Shown here: piece by piece, positions 34,308 to 46,260 of the stretch
Numbering within the stretch: position 1 is the first letter of the stretch
Layout: each line of letters begins with the position of its first letter
NCBI GenBank assembly: GCA_947650365.1
Contig: OX393550.1
Location: 103,679,843-103,743,842, forward strand
DNA: 64,000 nt
From: Chamaelirium japonicum
Taxonomy: Eukaryota > Streptophyta > Magnoliopsida > Liliales > Melanthiaceae
Reading direction: 5' to 3'
The notes under the pieces: generated by a model
The model's database searches: none
What the model was told of the DNA's origin: nothing
What the model saw: the letters and a program-made list of their open reading frames with translations, nothing else
Program-made: the position numbers and the translations under genes

Positions 34308-37300
34308 CACATCGTCTGAAGAGAAGGAGATCCTAATGTACTTATATAATATCCCCTCCCAAACATAGAAGACGTGTTTTAAAACCGTTCGCCGCTACGG
34401 ATTTCATAAGAACTCAGTAGTTAAGTGTGCTCGAGCGAGAGTAGTACTAGGATGGGTGATGTAGGCACGTGCAGATTTTCAGGACAACACGTCAGGGATT
34501 CGTGTGCCGATGATGAAACAATCGTCCGATCAACGATCGGATGATTTCTGGAGATACCTCTTTTCGTTTCGTTCAAGTTTTACGTTTATTTCATTGTAAT
34601 TGGACTAGTAGATCATGAGTTATTATTGATTTTATTTTAGGTTACCTATGGTGCAGGGGATGTTTGCACCCGATTTAATGTTTGGGCTAACCCAATTCAT
34701 TATATCACTTAAAGGCGTTTTTATTATTATCCATAGGATCATTAGGGAAGCAACTAAGGGAGGGGATTAAAGGAGGCCCTAAGGAGTCATCAAGGGCCAA
34801 GATCGCATGTGAGAGGAGATCCAATAGATTCCTCGCCTCAAAGGAGCCGCCGACCTGCTTTACCGCTTGAACATGCATCCCGAGGTGCGGAATTTCATAC
34901 CGCATGGCCTCCAAGGCTGCGGTTGGCCCTCTTGCACGTCCTCCTATCTCCTCTTCATCTCCTTCGATTTTTGATCAAATCTCGTGCCTCTGCATCGAGA
35001 TCTAACGATCCTCATGCCTTTCCAATGAAACCCTAATCTTATAAAGGGGAAAACTATAACCCTAAGGGGGGCATGCTATATTTTGATTGAAGAACTCTCC
35101 AAGAGGAGGCTTGTTGCCCTCTTTGCTTCTTCTCCAAGTTTCGTCTATCTTCTAACCTAGATTCTTCCCAAAACACCTTTTAATCCCTCCGTTATTCTCT
35201 CTCTCACAATCAAGTGCAGATTTTGCACTTGATCTACCCTTTTTTTGACGGATTCATCTACCTCCTTATCCCACTCTTTTGAACTGCCTTCTACCATTTG
35301 CCGTTTCATCCCGGGTATCGATCTGCGCCAAGGCTACGTTTGCATTGACTGAGGCACGTTTATAGCGGACCATCGTTTCTCTTGGGTGGTAATCGTCACT
35401 CGTCTTAGCTATATATTTATTTGATCTTGATCTAATATTGTTGGCCCTCTCTAGTCTCATCCGTGGTTGCTTCCATAATGAATCATCTTTATTTTCAGAT
35501 GTGTTCTCTGAATGCCTATTGCTACGATATAATATTTAATTTCAGTTTTAGTAATTGTATGCTTATTTATTCGATATCAGGCGCTTGAAGAGAACTTGTT
35601 AAACCCTAGTTGTGAGAGGCCTTCATTGGATTTTATTATAAAGGAGTCGTGCATGATCTGGGTATTTAAATCTCATTTTTAAGTCTATAAAATCAGCAAA
35701 GAAATCTTTGGGCACCACTAGCACACACGAGGTTGCATCAATGGGTGACCCCCCTGGGAAGTCCTCGTGTGGGCACAGGCAAAGTGTACAATATCTTGTG
35801 TGTTTGGGGCGAATGTTGCAAAATGATACCAGAGCCGGTTCTCCTACCAATGGAGGGGGGGGGGGGGGGGTCTAACCCTACACGTGGATGTGTAGCCCTT
35901 AAGGGAGTTGGATTGTGACGACCAAGATTTAATAGCCAATACTCCTGAGACTGTGATACTAAGATGGGTAAGGTGAGGTGTACAAGGACATGAGTTAGTC
36001 CTACATCGCCTAAAGAGAAAGGGATTCTGAGCTACTTATATAACTTCCCCTTCCAAACATAGAACACGTGTTTTAAAACCGTGCGCAGCTACAAATTTCG
36101 TAAAAACTCCGTAGTTAAGCGTGCGGACATAGGTAAAACGAACAATATCTTGTGTGTTTGGGGTGGATGTTACAATTGGTTCATACCAAGTTGGGGGGGT
36201 TTAAAATTTGGGTTGAATTTACTCAAATTGATCATAAGTTATGATGATAAACCATATTTTATCAAAGTTTTGTAGTTTAATTTTCAATTATCTTTGTGTG
36301 TGTTGATTTTGCTTAGTTTTAGTGTATTATACTATTTTGCTATATGACTTACAAACTTATGACTTGTTGCCATAGTTGTCAAGGCGTCAAGGTGAGGCTA
36401 GGCGCCCGGAGGGAGCCTAGGAGGCGTGAACTTATGTGCATAGGCGTGACCTTATGTGCATAGGCATCCTCCAGGCACGGGTATATATGTATAGTCTATA
36501 CTTGTAGGTATATATGTAATAGGCAGCAATATAGCACCTTACTAACATGAAATTGAGCATATTCTAGTCAAATGCATGCAACACAATGACACATACATAG
36601 CATATTTCATTATCCATGGCTTGTACTATGTTTCATGAATCATTTCATTATCCATGACTTGTGTTTATGACTTATAGCTTGAATTTATGAGTTATGAATT
36701 GTGTTTCGGATCTTTCGATTCATTTCATTATATGATAGAATGATGAAGTACAGTACCGAATAATCAGCAATTGACTTTAAAAACTTAGGACGACCGGTAC
36801 ATAGTTATATGTCATTTACTAATGGTACGAAACATAAAAAACCAACATTTTATATTACTGTAGAATTTTTAATTTCTTTTAAAAATCCTTTGAGAAGAAA
36901 AGTCAATTCATACCGAAACAGCCAATACGACGACTGATACCGGTACGAACCGCCGGTACATATCATTTTTGGGTTGGTCAATACGGCGACTGATACCGGC
37001 ATTTAGATTCATGATAAGAAGATACAAAAATATAACAAAATAGCAAACTGAAAAAAAAAGAACATATCATGTAGTTCATTGTTAATGTCATATGATTTGA
37101 TCAATATGTATGACGTGGTATAGTATTTGGTGGAGTCTCCTATAAACTTCATAACTCTTAATTGTTAAGGAAAAGCAAAAAACACAAGCTGTAATCACAC
37201 ACAAAAGCAAGATAGTTTTTTAATGAGGTTTGACAGTGTGTCTACGTCGTCACTCGACACCAGCTCCACTTTGTGTTGAAGTAAGACAATGAGCAGTTGC

Positions 37301-38156
37301 TCGGTTACAAGAGTTATCTCTCAGACTCGCCTTCTCAATCTCTCATAACCCATGAATTAGGGCTTTACAGCATGAATCAGGGCTTTACATATATTTATAG
37401 ACAGGAGCCACCACCAAAGAGAAATATCCAAAATACCCACACCACTACTCGAACTCACTAACTTGACGCAAGTCAAAATCCTTATCTCGACACCAAAAAA
37501 ATTTGGTCGTGTGTGCCTAGTGCGTGATCATCGTGCCGGAGCAAACAATACTCCTAGGTGCTATCAGGCTCCACACATAAAATTAATGAAATGTTCAGTG
37601 AGGGGATATTTTCACACCATTTGTTTCCCTCAAAGTGAAAGGAAAACAACAACAACATCAACTACCAAGCAAAACCATTTCCTCAAAAAGATGGTCATTG
37701 TTCATTTGTTCTATTCAAACTGCCCCATTTAAACCACCAATAGCAGCATATACCTCCTTTTCAGTAAAGGGTAAATCATCATAGCATCTCATACAAGTGA
37801 TCAACATCCGAAATAAAATAAAATAAAACAAACCCAATTCAGCAATCAACCCATTCAATTAAACCAAGGAAGAAATGGCCCAACATTGCATTAAGACCAA
37901 CAACCCTATAACACCATCTCACAAAAAAGATGAAAGCCTTACCATCCCATTGGGAGTCATTCCAGTAGGAGGTGTCCCCCCATGACCAAGCCCCGATCCC
38001 AAGCCTGGTGACCTTCACATCCGACCCACCCAACTTCACCTTGTCCTCCGCTCCCCTCAGGGTTGTAGGATTCTCAGAAGCAACAGCTCTCGTTGCAACG
38101 AGAGCGCGTCTGCATTGGAACAGACCCAAACCTGCAGAACTGATTTGCAGAGCCAT
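29324..38156 (-). CDS. Aldo/keto reductase, chloroplast type (At1g06690-like), ten exons
   Basis: Exons on the minus strand: 38156-37943, 32386-32295, 32196-32159, 32056-31895, 31803-31781, 31702-31631, 31525-31358, 30258-30176, 30092-30030 and 29509-29324. Joined, they give 366 residues with no interruption. The product resembles plant plastid NAD(P)-linked oxidoreductases such as At1g06690. The first ~30 residues look like a transit peptide and the barrel begins at [19 protein letters not shown]. The catalytic tetrad is D94, Y99 (FFDTAEVYG), K133 ([10 protein letters not shown]) and H168 (LYQLHW). The C-terminal cofactor loop is [15 protein letters not shown] and the protein ends GFPVEKL. 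Exon 7 is followed by GC instead of GT (CAAG|GCATGA); all other introns are GT-AG. Intron 1 is 5.6 kb and carries Cassandra remnants; introns 7 and 9 hold a SINE and a Mutator-type MITE. The substrate is unknown. Confidence 0.93.
29655..30003. mobile_element. Mutator-type MITE in the last intron of the reductase gene
   Basis: 349 bp with terminal inverted repeats of about 140 bp beginning GGGCAAATTACAAA. Flanks AAAGTTTTA (29646-29654) and AAAGTTTTT (30004-30012) are a 9-bp duplication with one mismatch, the Mutator signature. It ends 27 bp from exon 9 without disturbing the splice donor. Confidence 0.9.
30451..30657 (+). mobile_element. tRNA-derived SINE, copy 2, in reductase intron 7
   Basis: Box A-like GTTAACACAATTGG and box B-like TCAATTCAAATCC, a body shared with the copy at 19084, and a terminal poly(A) of 14 bases. 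Flanking ATCATATGTAG and ATCATCTATGG may be the target duplication. It is antisense to the host gene. Confidence 0.82.
32930..33085. mobile_element. GGTACC/CCGGTA-rich MITE fragment
   Basis: Dense inverted motifs such as ACCGGTACGTA and TACCGGTCG in reductase intron 1. A related fragment lies at 36895-37005. Boundaries are not defined. Confidence 0.4.
34237..34303. repeat. (GA)n microsatellite
   Basis: About 33 GA repeats directly abutting the Cassandra fragment. Confidence 0.95.
34308..34463 (+). mobile_element. Cassandra LTR fragment with 5S-rRNA-like sequence
   Basis: Contains CTTATATAATATCCCCTCCC, then ACGTGTTTTAAAACCGT, then 5S-like AGTAGTTAAGTGTGCTCGAGCG and AGAGTAGTACTAGGATGGGTGA. 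Both ends of the LTR are missing. It lies in reductase intron 1, antisense to the gene. Confidence 0.8.
34470..35640. other. Intron sequence without recognised gene
   Basis: Part of reductase intron 1. It resembles decayed retrotransposon DNA in composition, but no LTR, primer site or domain is clear. Confidence 0.35.
35741..36174 (+). mobile_element. Cassandra element, 5'-truncated, 3' LTR lacking most of the 5S segment
   Basis: Remnant of the 5' LTR (35741-35820, GGGTGACCCCCCTGGGAAGTCC), then a primer site TGATACCAGAGCC at 35824-35836. A short interior with a G-rich run follows, then a 3' LTR at 35914-36174 (TGTGACGACC to GATGTTACA). The 3' LTR passes from AACTCCGTAGTTAAGCGTGC directly to GGACATAGGTAAAACG, so the middle and end of the 5S-like domain are deleted. 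Confidence 0.85.
36180..37935. other. Intron sequence with repeat fragments
   Basis: Proximal part of reductase intron 1. It has a short GGCGCC/AGGCG-rich MITE-like stretch at 36380-36480 and a CCGGTAC-rich fragment near 36895-37005. A retrotransposon-like stretch lies near 37150-37480. None has clear ends. Confidence 0.35.
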
Positions 38157-39089
38157 GGAAGCTCCCACCCAGGGGATTACAAAGATGAGGGCTTTTCTCT
38201 AGAATCCTGACGCTACCATCGGAAAGATTTGAACTTTGGAAAGGGTTTCAGGAATTGCAGAGATTTCGACTGAAATTATCGAGAAATCAAGGATTTCGGG
38301 ACATGGGTTCGTCGTGGGATGCAGATTGGAGTGATGGGTTTCTGGATTTGAGGAAGAAATACTCGATCCGGGATAGGATTGGGTGGGTGGGATTCTCCGG
38401 AGTTGTGTTAGTTGAGCACAGAAAGGAGATGAGGCGCGTAATGCTTCACGAGTTTGGACTGTCAAACGGCAAAGCTCTAGAGACGTGGAGGAACGAGGGA
38501 CCAAGCACGAGCAATCACCTTCGGGTTGGCAGCGGGTTGGGTTCGGGTCGGATCCTCTCTCAACCCATACCCATATCTATTCGGGTACGACAGGATCCAT
38601 ACACAGGGGGAGATTTGGGCTGGTCTGACCCGTAAACCCGAATCCGACCCGAATACTGGACAAGTATGGGCAGACCTAGTAAAAAACTTGGATGGGTTTG
38701 AACAAAAAAAAGACCATCTTGATTTTAATAGTTGGGTTTGGGCACCGGTGTTACCCAACCCCATGAACCCAAGTACAAGGCTCCCAATTCCAAAATATCA
38801 TCTAGGTTTGAAAGATAATTTTATTGAATACACAGATGTATTACTAACAAATATTATACATAACTTGAGTTATTAAAGTTTGAACACATAATTCAATAAA
38901 GATCTAACTCAGTATGCTTCATTTTCAATCAAATGACTTTGACATCTTAATTTTGTTATTTGTTGCCCATCTACATAAGCATTTCTAATTGGGCAACCAG
39001 CCCAACCCGCTCATTAGTTTTACAAATTGGGCAACTCGAGCTATCGATTCTAGGAACCCGAATGGGCAAGCACAGGTTGGGCTTCCACG

Positions 39090-39221
39090 TAAGGATGGCA
39101 ACGGTTTTGGGCAAAATCGAAACCGCACCGCAACACTGAATCGGCACACCGAAACCGAACCGCATCGCACCGCGACGGTGTACCATTATGTAAAATCAAA
39201 ATCGCACCATGCGGTGCGGAG
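39090..39221. mobile_element. hAT-type MITE of the CCGCACC family, left half
   Basis: Begins TAAGGATGGCAACGG and carries CGAAACCGCACCGCAAC and ACCATGCGGTGCGG. It stops abruptly at the first base of the gypsy LTR, so it was truncated by that insertion or a later rearrangement. Confidence 0.8.
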
Positions 39222-39968
39222 TGTGGGGGAGGATTACGATCGTCGTACGGTCCCCCTCCAACAGTCGATAGAAGGTGTTGATCTTCGACATGTGGCGCGT
39301 TGTGTGGGTGCAAAATCTGGTTAACGTCCTACAGTGGGATCCGCAACCCTGCCTGGGGCCCACGGAGATGACAATGGGACCCGCATCCCTTCCTGGGGCC
39401 CACACAAACTATCTGGGGTCTGGTAAATTCCCCCGGATATTTACAAGAACCCCCCGGTATTCCCAAACATCTATAAATAGCAAACCCGACAAATGATTCC
39501 GGATCCGAAAAACTAGATCGAAAATCATTATCCCAAATCCCACTTTCTATTTTCCAGAGCTCCTAGAGCCTTCTGGTATTCAGACTCTAACTAAGCCCAT
39601 TCCACCCTCTATTTACTTGTATAAGCACTCATCGGCCTGTTGAGAGTAGCTCTACTTCTTTCAGAGATAGTGGACTCAAAGGTTGTGTCTTACTGCATGG
39701 AGACATAGGCTTCGGCCAAACCTCGTCACCACATCTTGTGTCAGCTTTCTCTCTCTATATATATGTATATTCTGTAGTGTCTGTGTGACATCTAAACACA
39801 CGACAGCTCAGTGCCCTATAGTGCAGGCGCTGCTTCCATACACTTATCTTCCTTTTTTGTCGCCCTACAGCTTCGAGCAACTCTCGTTTCAAAGCATCAT
39901 ACTTAAAACTCTACCCTTCAATTGACTATTGGAGGGGGACCGTACGACGACCGTAATCCTCCCCTATA
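39222..39968 (+). mobile_element. Gypsy-type LTR, 747 bp
   Basis: Runs from TGTGGGGGAGGATTACG to CCGTAATCCTCCCCTATA. Two bases later, TTGGCGCTGTCTGTGGGATC at 39971 is a typical gypsy primer binding site. Unusually, the LTR ends form an inverted repeat of about 45 bp. A diverged partial copy is at 51078-51761. Confidence 0.85.
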
Positions 39969-40319
39969 GCTTGGCGCTGTCTGTGGGATCATTCCCTATC
40001 AACTAGCGACCTCCAAGCTTCCCAGCTCCTTCGATCAAACAACAACTACCGATAGCCCGAGCAATCCTTCTGTCTCCATCGCTATACCAGAATGGTGAAG
40101 ACACGACCCGTGAACCAGCCAGAGAGAAGTAACAGGCATCCAGACACTCAACATCCGATAACTCCCTCAATGAGTCGTCAGTTCGTAGCGAGCCTACACC
40201 AGGAGCAGTAACCCGCTGTAGATTCAAGGAGTCACCCGTCGGTTGATCGCGTCGCTCAGGCTCAACCTCGACAGTCTCCTTAGCTTGCCAACATGACTTC
40301 TCAATGTGTGGGGAAAGCA

Positions 40320-41790
40320 CACGTCTCACCTGTCGCCGACCCACAGGTGACGTATCAGATCATGGTAGAGGACTTCTAACACCTTGCTCTAATGAAACAG
40401 AATACTGCTCTCCGAAAGATCGCCATCGAAGCAAGAGTTGACCTCCCATGGTCAGCCGCCAGTATTAGCGATGGAGCAGACGTTTCATCGATCACTTGAC
40501 CCATCCCTTGCTCCTTCCAAATGATCCATCGTCGACACCTCTCGACAGTTCCTCAAGGCCTCCTCGAGAGGACCCTCACCTCTTCCTCCTAGACAGACAG
40601 TTTGGGAGCATCTCGACGAGTCCACTCGTTAACCCGAGCCTCTCGGCTATCATCCTCCAACCCTCGCTGTTGGAGGGAGGTTCGGAACAGAGGACATAGC
40701 TCTAGAACTCGACCATATCTTAACAACGACCAAACTCTGGTGGAACATCACTAGGAAATGAGGGCTTCCGAGTCCAACCTTCCTCCCATCCCTCCGAGAT
40801 GCCTCTCCGACCAACGAGGTTACCGTAGGAATGACCACGCCTCTAAAGGGCCACTTCATCAGTAAATTCTCCAAGCTTAGTTTTCTCGAAGCAGGAGAAT
40901 TCCCACTCTCCCCAGGTTCGACTATCTAATGGGAGATCTGATGCTGCCTGTCCTTGCCTTAATGCGGGCGTTGATGCCACACGACCACGAAAACTAGGTT
41001 CTATAACTCATCTTTGCTGACAACCTGGACGATATGTCGTTGGATTAGTATCATAATCTCTCGATAGGTTCCGTCAGCCTTTTTAGGGACTTAGCAGACC
41101 TCTTTGTCCAACACTATCAGCTGAACCTCAGGCCAGAGAAGAAGCTAGACTCCCTCTACCAACTACGGATGGGCTCGGATGAAACCCTATGAGAGTTCAC
41201 TCGGAGGTTCTAGAATGAGCATGCAGCACTCTCCGGACATTACCTCGATGATGAAGCAATCATACTGGCATTCCAAAATGCCCTGCGTTATGATCTACAC
41301 ATCTACAACGACCTCATCCGCAATCCTCCTCTCTTTCACGGAGCACTCTTCGATCGGATCTAGCGGGAGATCGAATTTGAGGATGATCAAGTTGCTCGAA
41401 AGTGTTGTGACCTTAGGAAGTGCCCTTCGGATAAAGAGCTAGCAATACCGATAGCCTGAGTTCTCAATGCTCAGGCTGAGGAAGGTGAAGCCTCCAAGAG
41501 GCTGAAGCGGGCAGACAATAAACCCGCAGAGCCTTAGAGAGCCACATGCACCGACTGGAAATCTACCCATCGACATCATCCTCGAACAGATCCAACACGA
41601 AAACTTTCTCAAGTAGCCAAACCCTCTCCAGCCTGATTCGAAGCACATGGCAAACAAATCGGTCTACTGTAACTTCCACCGATGCCACGGACATCCAACG
41701 GTGAAATACAAGTCTCTCTCGTATCACTTGAAAGACCTTTGGCATGAGGGATACCTCCAGGAGTTCAAAGGAAGATGGGGATCCTGTTAG
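40320..41790 (+). pseudogene. Decayed gypsy gag
   Basis: Read through stops, 41080-41790 gives LADLFVQHYQLN, YQLRMGSDETL, EFTRRF, ALRYDLHIYND and later CNFHRCHGHPTVKYKSL. These match the retrotransposon gag domain and the C-H-H-H-containing CxFHRxHGH motif of plant gypsy gag. Several in-frame stops break it. No protease, reverse transcriptase or integrase follows; the region beyond is tandem repeat. Confidence 0.75.
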
Positions 41791-42174
41791 GGACCCCCGC
41801 TGCAACTAAGGGAAAGCATCCCATCGACCAATCAGAGTAGAAGGCCGTAGATCATCAACAATTCAGAATGTCGCTCACCTAAAGTCCATGATGTAACATT
41901 TTCTAAATTATCAATAAAATGACAATTGAGCACCTTCCATGTAGAGATCATTCTCAAACTCTTGATCAATTAGTGCGTCGTCACTATCGAGCTCCCAAGA
42001 TATAAGCTCAATGTTCCCTTCGCTGATTCGATCGCACAGGGTCCCCCCCCGATCGACCAACGTTCAAAGACACCAGCTACATACCCTGCAACCAGTTGGG
42101 TCGGTAAGAGCCTTGCCTCGACCAACTAAAGACAAGACTTGTTTGATCACCCTGTGTCTCCCCACGATCAACCA

Positions 42175-43520
42175 CTATTCAAAGCTACAGTTAGTTTGGT
42201 TCGGGTTGAGACACGACCGGCTAACTTACAACGGTACAAAGCAACGTTCCCTGACGTAGTTTCGACTGAAATGATGCTTCGCCTAAGTCTAACTGATACA
42301 AAGGTATTATGCTGAGTACTCCGAATAATTGGTATCGCACATGCTCCCGTTGTCACGTAAAGAGACATACACTAGTGTCTCGCTATAGTTAGTCCCGTTC
42401 GGGTTGCGACAAGACCGTCTAACCTACAATGGTACAAAGCTACGTGCCTTGACGTAGGTTCGACTGAAATGGCACTTTGCCTAAGTACAATCGGTACAAA
42501 GGCATTACGCTAAGTACTCCGAGTCATTGGCGTCGCACATGCTCTCATTTGTAATGACACATGCACTAGTACCTCGCCACAGTTAGTCCGGCTTGGGTTG
42601 CGACACGACCGGCTAACCTGTAACAGTACAAAGCTACGTGCCCGATGTAGGTTTGACTAAAATGGCGTTTCGTCTAAGTCCAACCGATACAAAGGCACTA
42701 CGTTGAGTACTCTGAATCATTGGCGTCGTACATACTTCCGTTGTCACGTAAAGACACATGCACTAGTGCCTCACCATAGTTAGTCCGACTCGGGTTGCGA
42801 TAAGACCGACTAACCTGCAAGGGTACAAAGTTACGTGACCTGACGTAGGTTTGACTGAAAAGGTACTTCGCCTAAGTCCAACCAATACAAAGGCACTATG
42901 TTGAGTACTCTGAATCATTGGTGTCACACATGCTCCCGTTATCACGTAAGGACATATACACTAGTGTCTCGCCACAATTAGTCCGGCTTGGGTTGTGACA
43001 CGATCAGCTAACCTGTAACGATACAAAGCTATGTGCCCCAACATAGTTTCGACTGAAATGACACTTCACCTAAGTCCAACCGATACAAAGTACTACGATG
43101 AGTACTCTGAATCATTGGTATCGCACATGCTTCTGTTGTCATATAAGGACACAAGCACTAGTGCCTCGCCATAAGTAGTTCAGTTCGGGTTATGACATGA
43201 CTGACTAACCTGCAACAGTACAAAGCTACATGCCCCAACGTAGGTTCGACTGAAACGACACTTCGTCTAAGTCCAATCGATACAAAAGGCACTACGCTGA
43301 GTACTCCGAATCATTGGCATCGCACATACTCCCATTGTTACGTAAGGACACATGCACTAGTGCCTCGCTACTGTTAGTTTGGTTTGGGTTACAACACGAT
43401 CGACTAACCTACAACAATACAAAGCTATGGGCCCTAACACAGGTTCAATTGAAACGATGCCTCGCCTAAAGTTCAACTGATACAAAGGTGCTACGATACG
43501 TACTTTGATTTCTAACCCTT
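42175..43520. repeat. Seven tandem units of about 197 bp
   Basis: The block AGTTAGTCCGGYTTGGGTTG recurs near 42190, 42388, 42579, 42777, 42977, 43173 and 43374, steps of 191-201 bp. Each unit also has GGTACAAAG, GTAGGTTCGACTGAAATG and GCACATGCTCCCGTTGT. The copies are diverged but collinear. It sits downstream of gag. Confidence 0.9.
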
Positions 43521-43539
43521 ATCGATCAATAAGGGCCTG

Positions 43540-44760
43540 GGCCCTATCCTTGGCATTCAAAGATAAAGCCCAAGACAGTGACACCGTCTCAGCCCAAGGA
43601 GATAACCTTGGCATTCGAAGACAAAGTCTGAGGCAGGCTCCACCGCCTCAATATTCGACAAACCCAAGGCTCTGGCCTTGGTATTCAAAGACAAAGTCCG
43701 AGGCAGGCTTTGCCGCCTTGGCACCAGACAAAGTTTGATGTAAGCTTTGCCTCCTCGACACCAGACAAAGTCCGAGGCAGGCTTCACTGCCATAGCACCA
43801 GACAACATCCGAGAAAGGCTTTGCTGCCTTGGCAGCCAGTAAAACCCGAGATGGTAGCACCGTCTACGCCCAAGGAGACAACCTTGGTATTCGAAGACAA
43901 AGTTTGAGGCAGGCTCCGTTGCCTCAGCATCCGACAAAGTCCAAGGCTCTGCCCTTGGCATTCGAAGACAAAGTCTGAGGCAGGATTCACTGCCTCGGCA
44001 CTAGACAAAGTTTGAGGTAGGTTTCGCCGCCTCGGTATCCGGCAAAACCTGAGAGGACAGCAATATCTCAGCCCAAAGAGATACCCTTGGCATTCGAAGA
44101 CAAGGTCCAAGGCAAGCTTCGCCACCTTAGCACCAGACAAAGTCTAAGGCAGGATCCACCGTCTCAGCATCCAACAAAGCACAAGGCTCCGCCCTTGGCA
44201 TTCGAAGACAAAGTCCGACGTAGGCTTTGCCACCTCGGTACCTCACAAAGCTCGAGATGTTGGCACCGTATCGGTCCAAGAAGATAACCTTGGCATTCGA
44301 ATACCAAGTCTGAGGTTGCTGTCACCTCCTTGATACTCAACAAAGTCCGAGGTCGTCATTGTCACCTCAGTACTCAACAAAGTTTGAGGCCGCCAACGTC
44401 GCCTCGGCACTCGAATACAAAGTCTGAGGCCGCCGTCACCGCCTTGGCACTCAACAAAGTTCGAGGTAGTTGTCGCCATCTCGGCACTCAAATACAAAGT
44501 CCAAGGCCACTATCGCAGCCTCGGCACTCGAATAATATGTCCGAGGCTGTCATCGTTGCCTCGGTACTCGAATACAAAGTTCGAGGCCACTGCTACCGTC
44601 TCGGCACTCAACAAAGTCTGAGGTTGTCGTTGCCGTCTTGGTACTCGAATGCAAAGTCCGAGCCCACCATCGCCGCCTCGGCACTCAACGAGTCCAGGGA
44701 GACAACTCCGGCTCTTGCAGACAAAGTCTGAGGTGTTCAAACACCTTCGGCACTCAACGA
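43540..44760. repeat. GACAAAGTCCGAGGC repeat field
   Basis: Dozens of imperfect copies of a unit containing GCATTCGAAGACAAAGTC, CGAGGC and CGCCTCGGCAC. Spacing is about 45-80 bp in the first half and about 60 bp in the second. Long reading frames across it exist on both strands only because the unit is stop-poor. Confidence 0.85.
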
Positions 44761-44933
44761 GCCCAAGTTCCTATTGAAATCCAATGGTCATACTTGCTCT
44801 GTTCTTCCCTCGACTCTGGACGACTTCGTATAGGGTCATACTAGGATCACAATACCTCCAGAATTGATAAATTCTGATGTAAGATGAAGAAGATACGTAT
44901 TGTCGAAGTTTCCCCTGCAACCGAGGTGTTTGT

Positions 44934-44964
<31 letters not shown>

Positions 44965-46260
44965 GGGGGGGGGGGGTCGGTTGCCAGGGGTCCCCGGCAA
45001 CCGACCCCAGGCACATCCCAATTGACCCCCCAACCTGTTGCATCAAATAGCACCTCACCTCAGTCAACTGACCACACGTACTACTATCAACCTTCATTAT
45101 CATCAGACCTCTGCAAACCCATCACTCATGCTCTTACCACTCGCATCTCTCTGCAACTGAGGTGTCGGTTGGGGGAGTGGGGGGTCAGTTGTCGGGGGGT
45201 TCCCGACAACTGACCCCAGGCATATCCTGACCGACCCCCCCCTTTGTGTGTGTGCACCTTGACAGATCCCCTCCCCCGAAAGGGGTGTGCACCTTTAACC
45301 GACCCCCCCTTTTTTGCACCTTGTAAGCCCTCCTCCCCTTTACTCCTCTCCTCCATCAAACAGTGGCGAGGGGCGCCATACACCAAAGATGAAAACTTGT
45401 GTTTTTGAGTTGCATTCGATCTCACTTTCCCATAAAAAACCAATAATCACCCTAGCTCCGTTCTTTCCTTGTCTCTGGACGATCTCGTAGAGGCTCATGC
45501 GAGGATCATAATGACTCTGGAATCGATGAATTCCGATCCAGGATGCAGACACTACGTCTTATCGAACATGGCTCTGACTCGCATTTCTTACTCCCTGGCC
45601 TCTCTTACCCGACCCCCCCCAGGTGAATTTGGACTGTGGTCGGTTGTAGGACTATGCAAAAACCGACCCAAACCGCCTAACCGAACCGAAACCAACCAAA
45701 ATTTAACCGAAATAACCGAACTGAACATCAAACCGAACTGAAAACAAATCGGATCGAAAAAACCAATTAAATCGGTTTCGGTTCCCGGGTCTGGAACACC
45801 GAACCGAAACCGAAAAAACCGACCTGACTTCTTAAATCATAAACCCAACGGCCATAATACTTTTGTTTCCAGTAAGTGCAAGTATGAAGTAATTATGTTA
45901 CATCTACAATGCTTCAAAAGAGTGAACGTCGATTGATTTTGCTTTGAACTTTCATTTTGGCACTATGTAAGGAAATAATCATCCACTTATTTGTGACGAA
46001 CTGGCGATTAAGATTTAAGAGATAAGGGCTCTAGCATACCTTATATCAACCGAAACCGAACCGAAAAATGATCACACCGAACCGACAAAAACCGACTATT
46101 TCGGTTTCGATTTTGATTTTTTGAAAACCAAAAAAAAATAAAACCGACACCGAAACCGACCGACAAAACCGACACACACCCCTAGTCGGTTGCTGGGGGT
46201 CCCCAGTAACCGACCCCCATGCTCCTTCTTAACCGACCCCCCCTATTGCACCTTGACCTA
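44760..46260. repeat. Two copies of a roughly 0.65-kb block, the second split by a MITE
   Basis: 44788-44905 and 45449-45560 are homologous (CTCTGGACGA-TCGTA, GATCA-AAT, GAATTC-GAT). Each is followed by a hairpin-like GTCGGTTG...CCCC...CAACCGACCCC stretch. The second copy continues at 46185 after the hAT MITE. (TG)n followed by about 29 G residues occurs at 44931-44976. Confidence 0.7.
45647..46184. mobile_element. hAT-type MITE with perfect 8-bp target duplication
   Basis: 538 bp, ends TAGGACTATGC and the complement of TAGGGGTGTGTCGG, flanked by identical GTCGGTTG (45639-45646, 46185-46192). The interior is rich in AACCGAAACCGAC near both ends with a unique centre. It interrupts the second copy of the 0.65-kb block. 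Confidence 0.9.

Noticed and set aside
38199-38635. Divergent gene beside the reductase promoter
   Set aside because: Short frames on both strands, no domain, low-complexity tail near a GGGT-rich MITE fragment.
42175-43520. CRISPR-like array
   Set aside because: The units are directly adjacent, wholly homologous 197-bp repeats without spacers, in a plant genome.
43505-44740. Long frames on both strands
   Set aside because: They arise from a stop-poor tandem repeat and have no domain.
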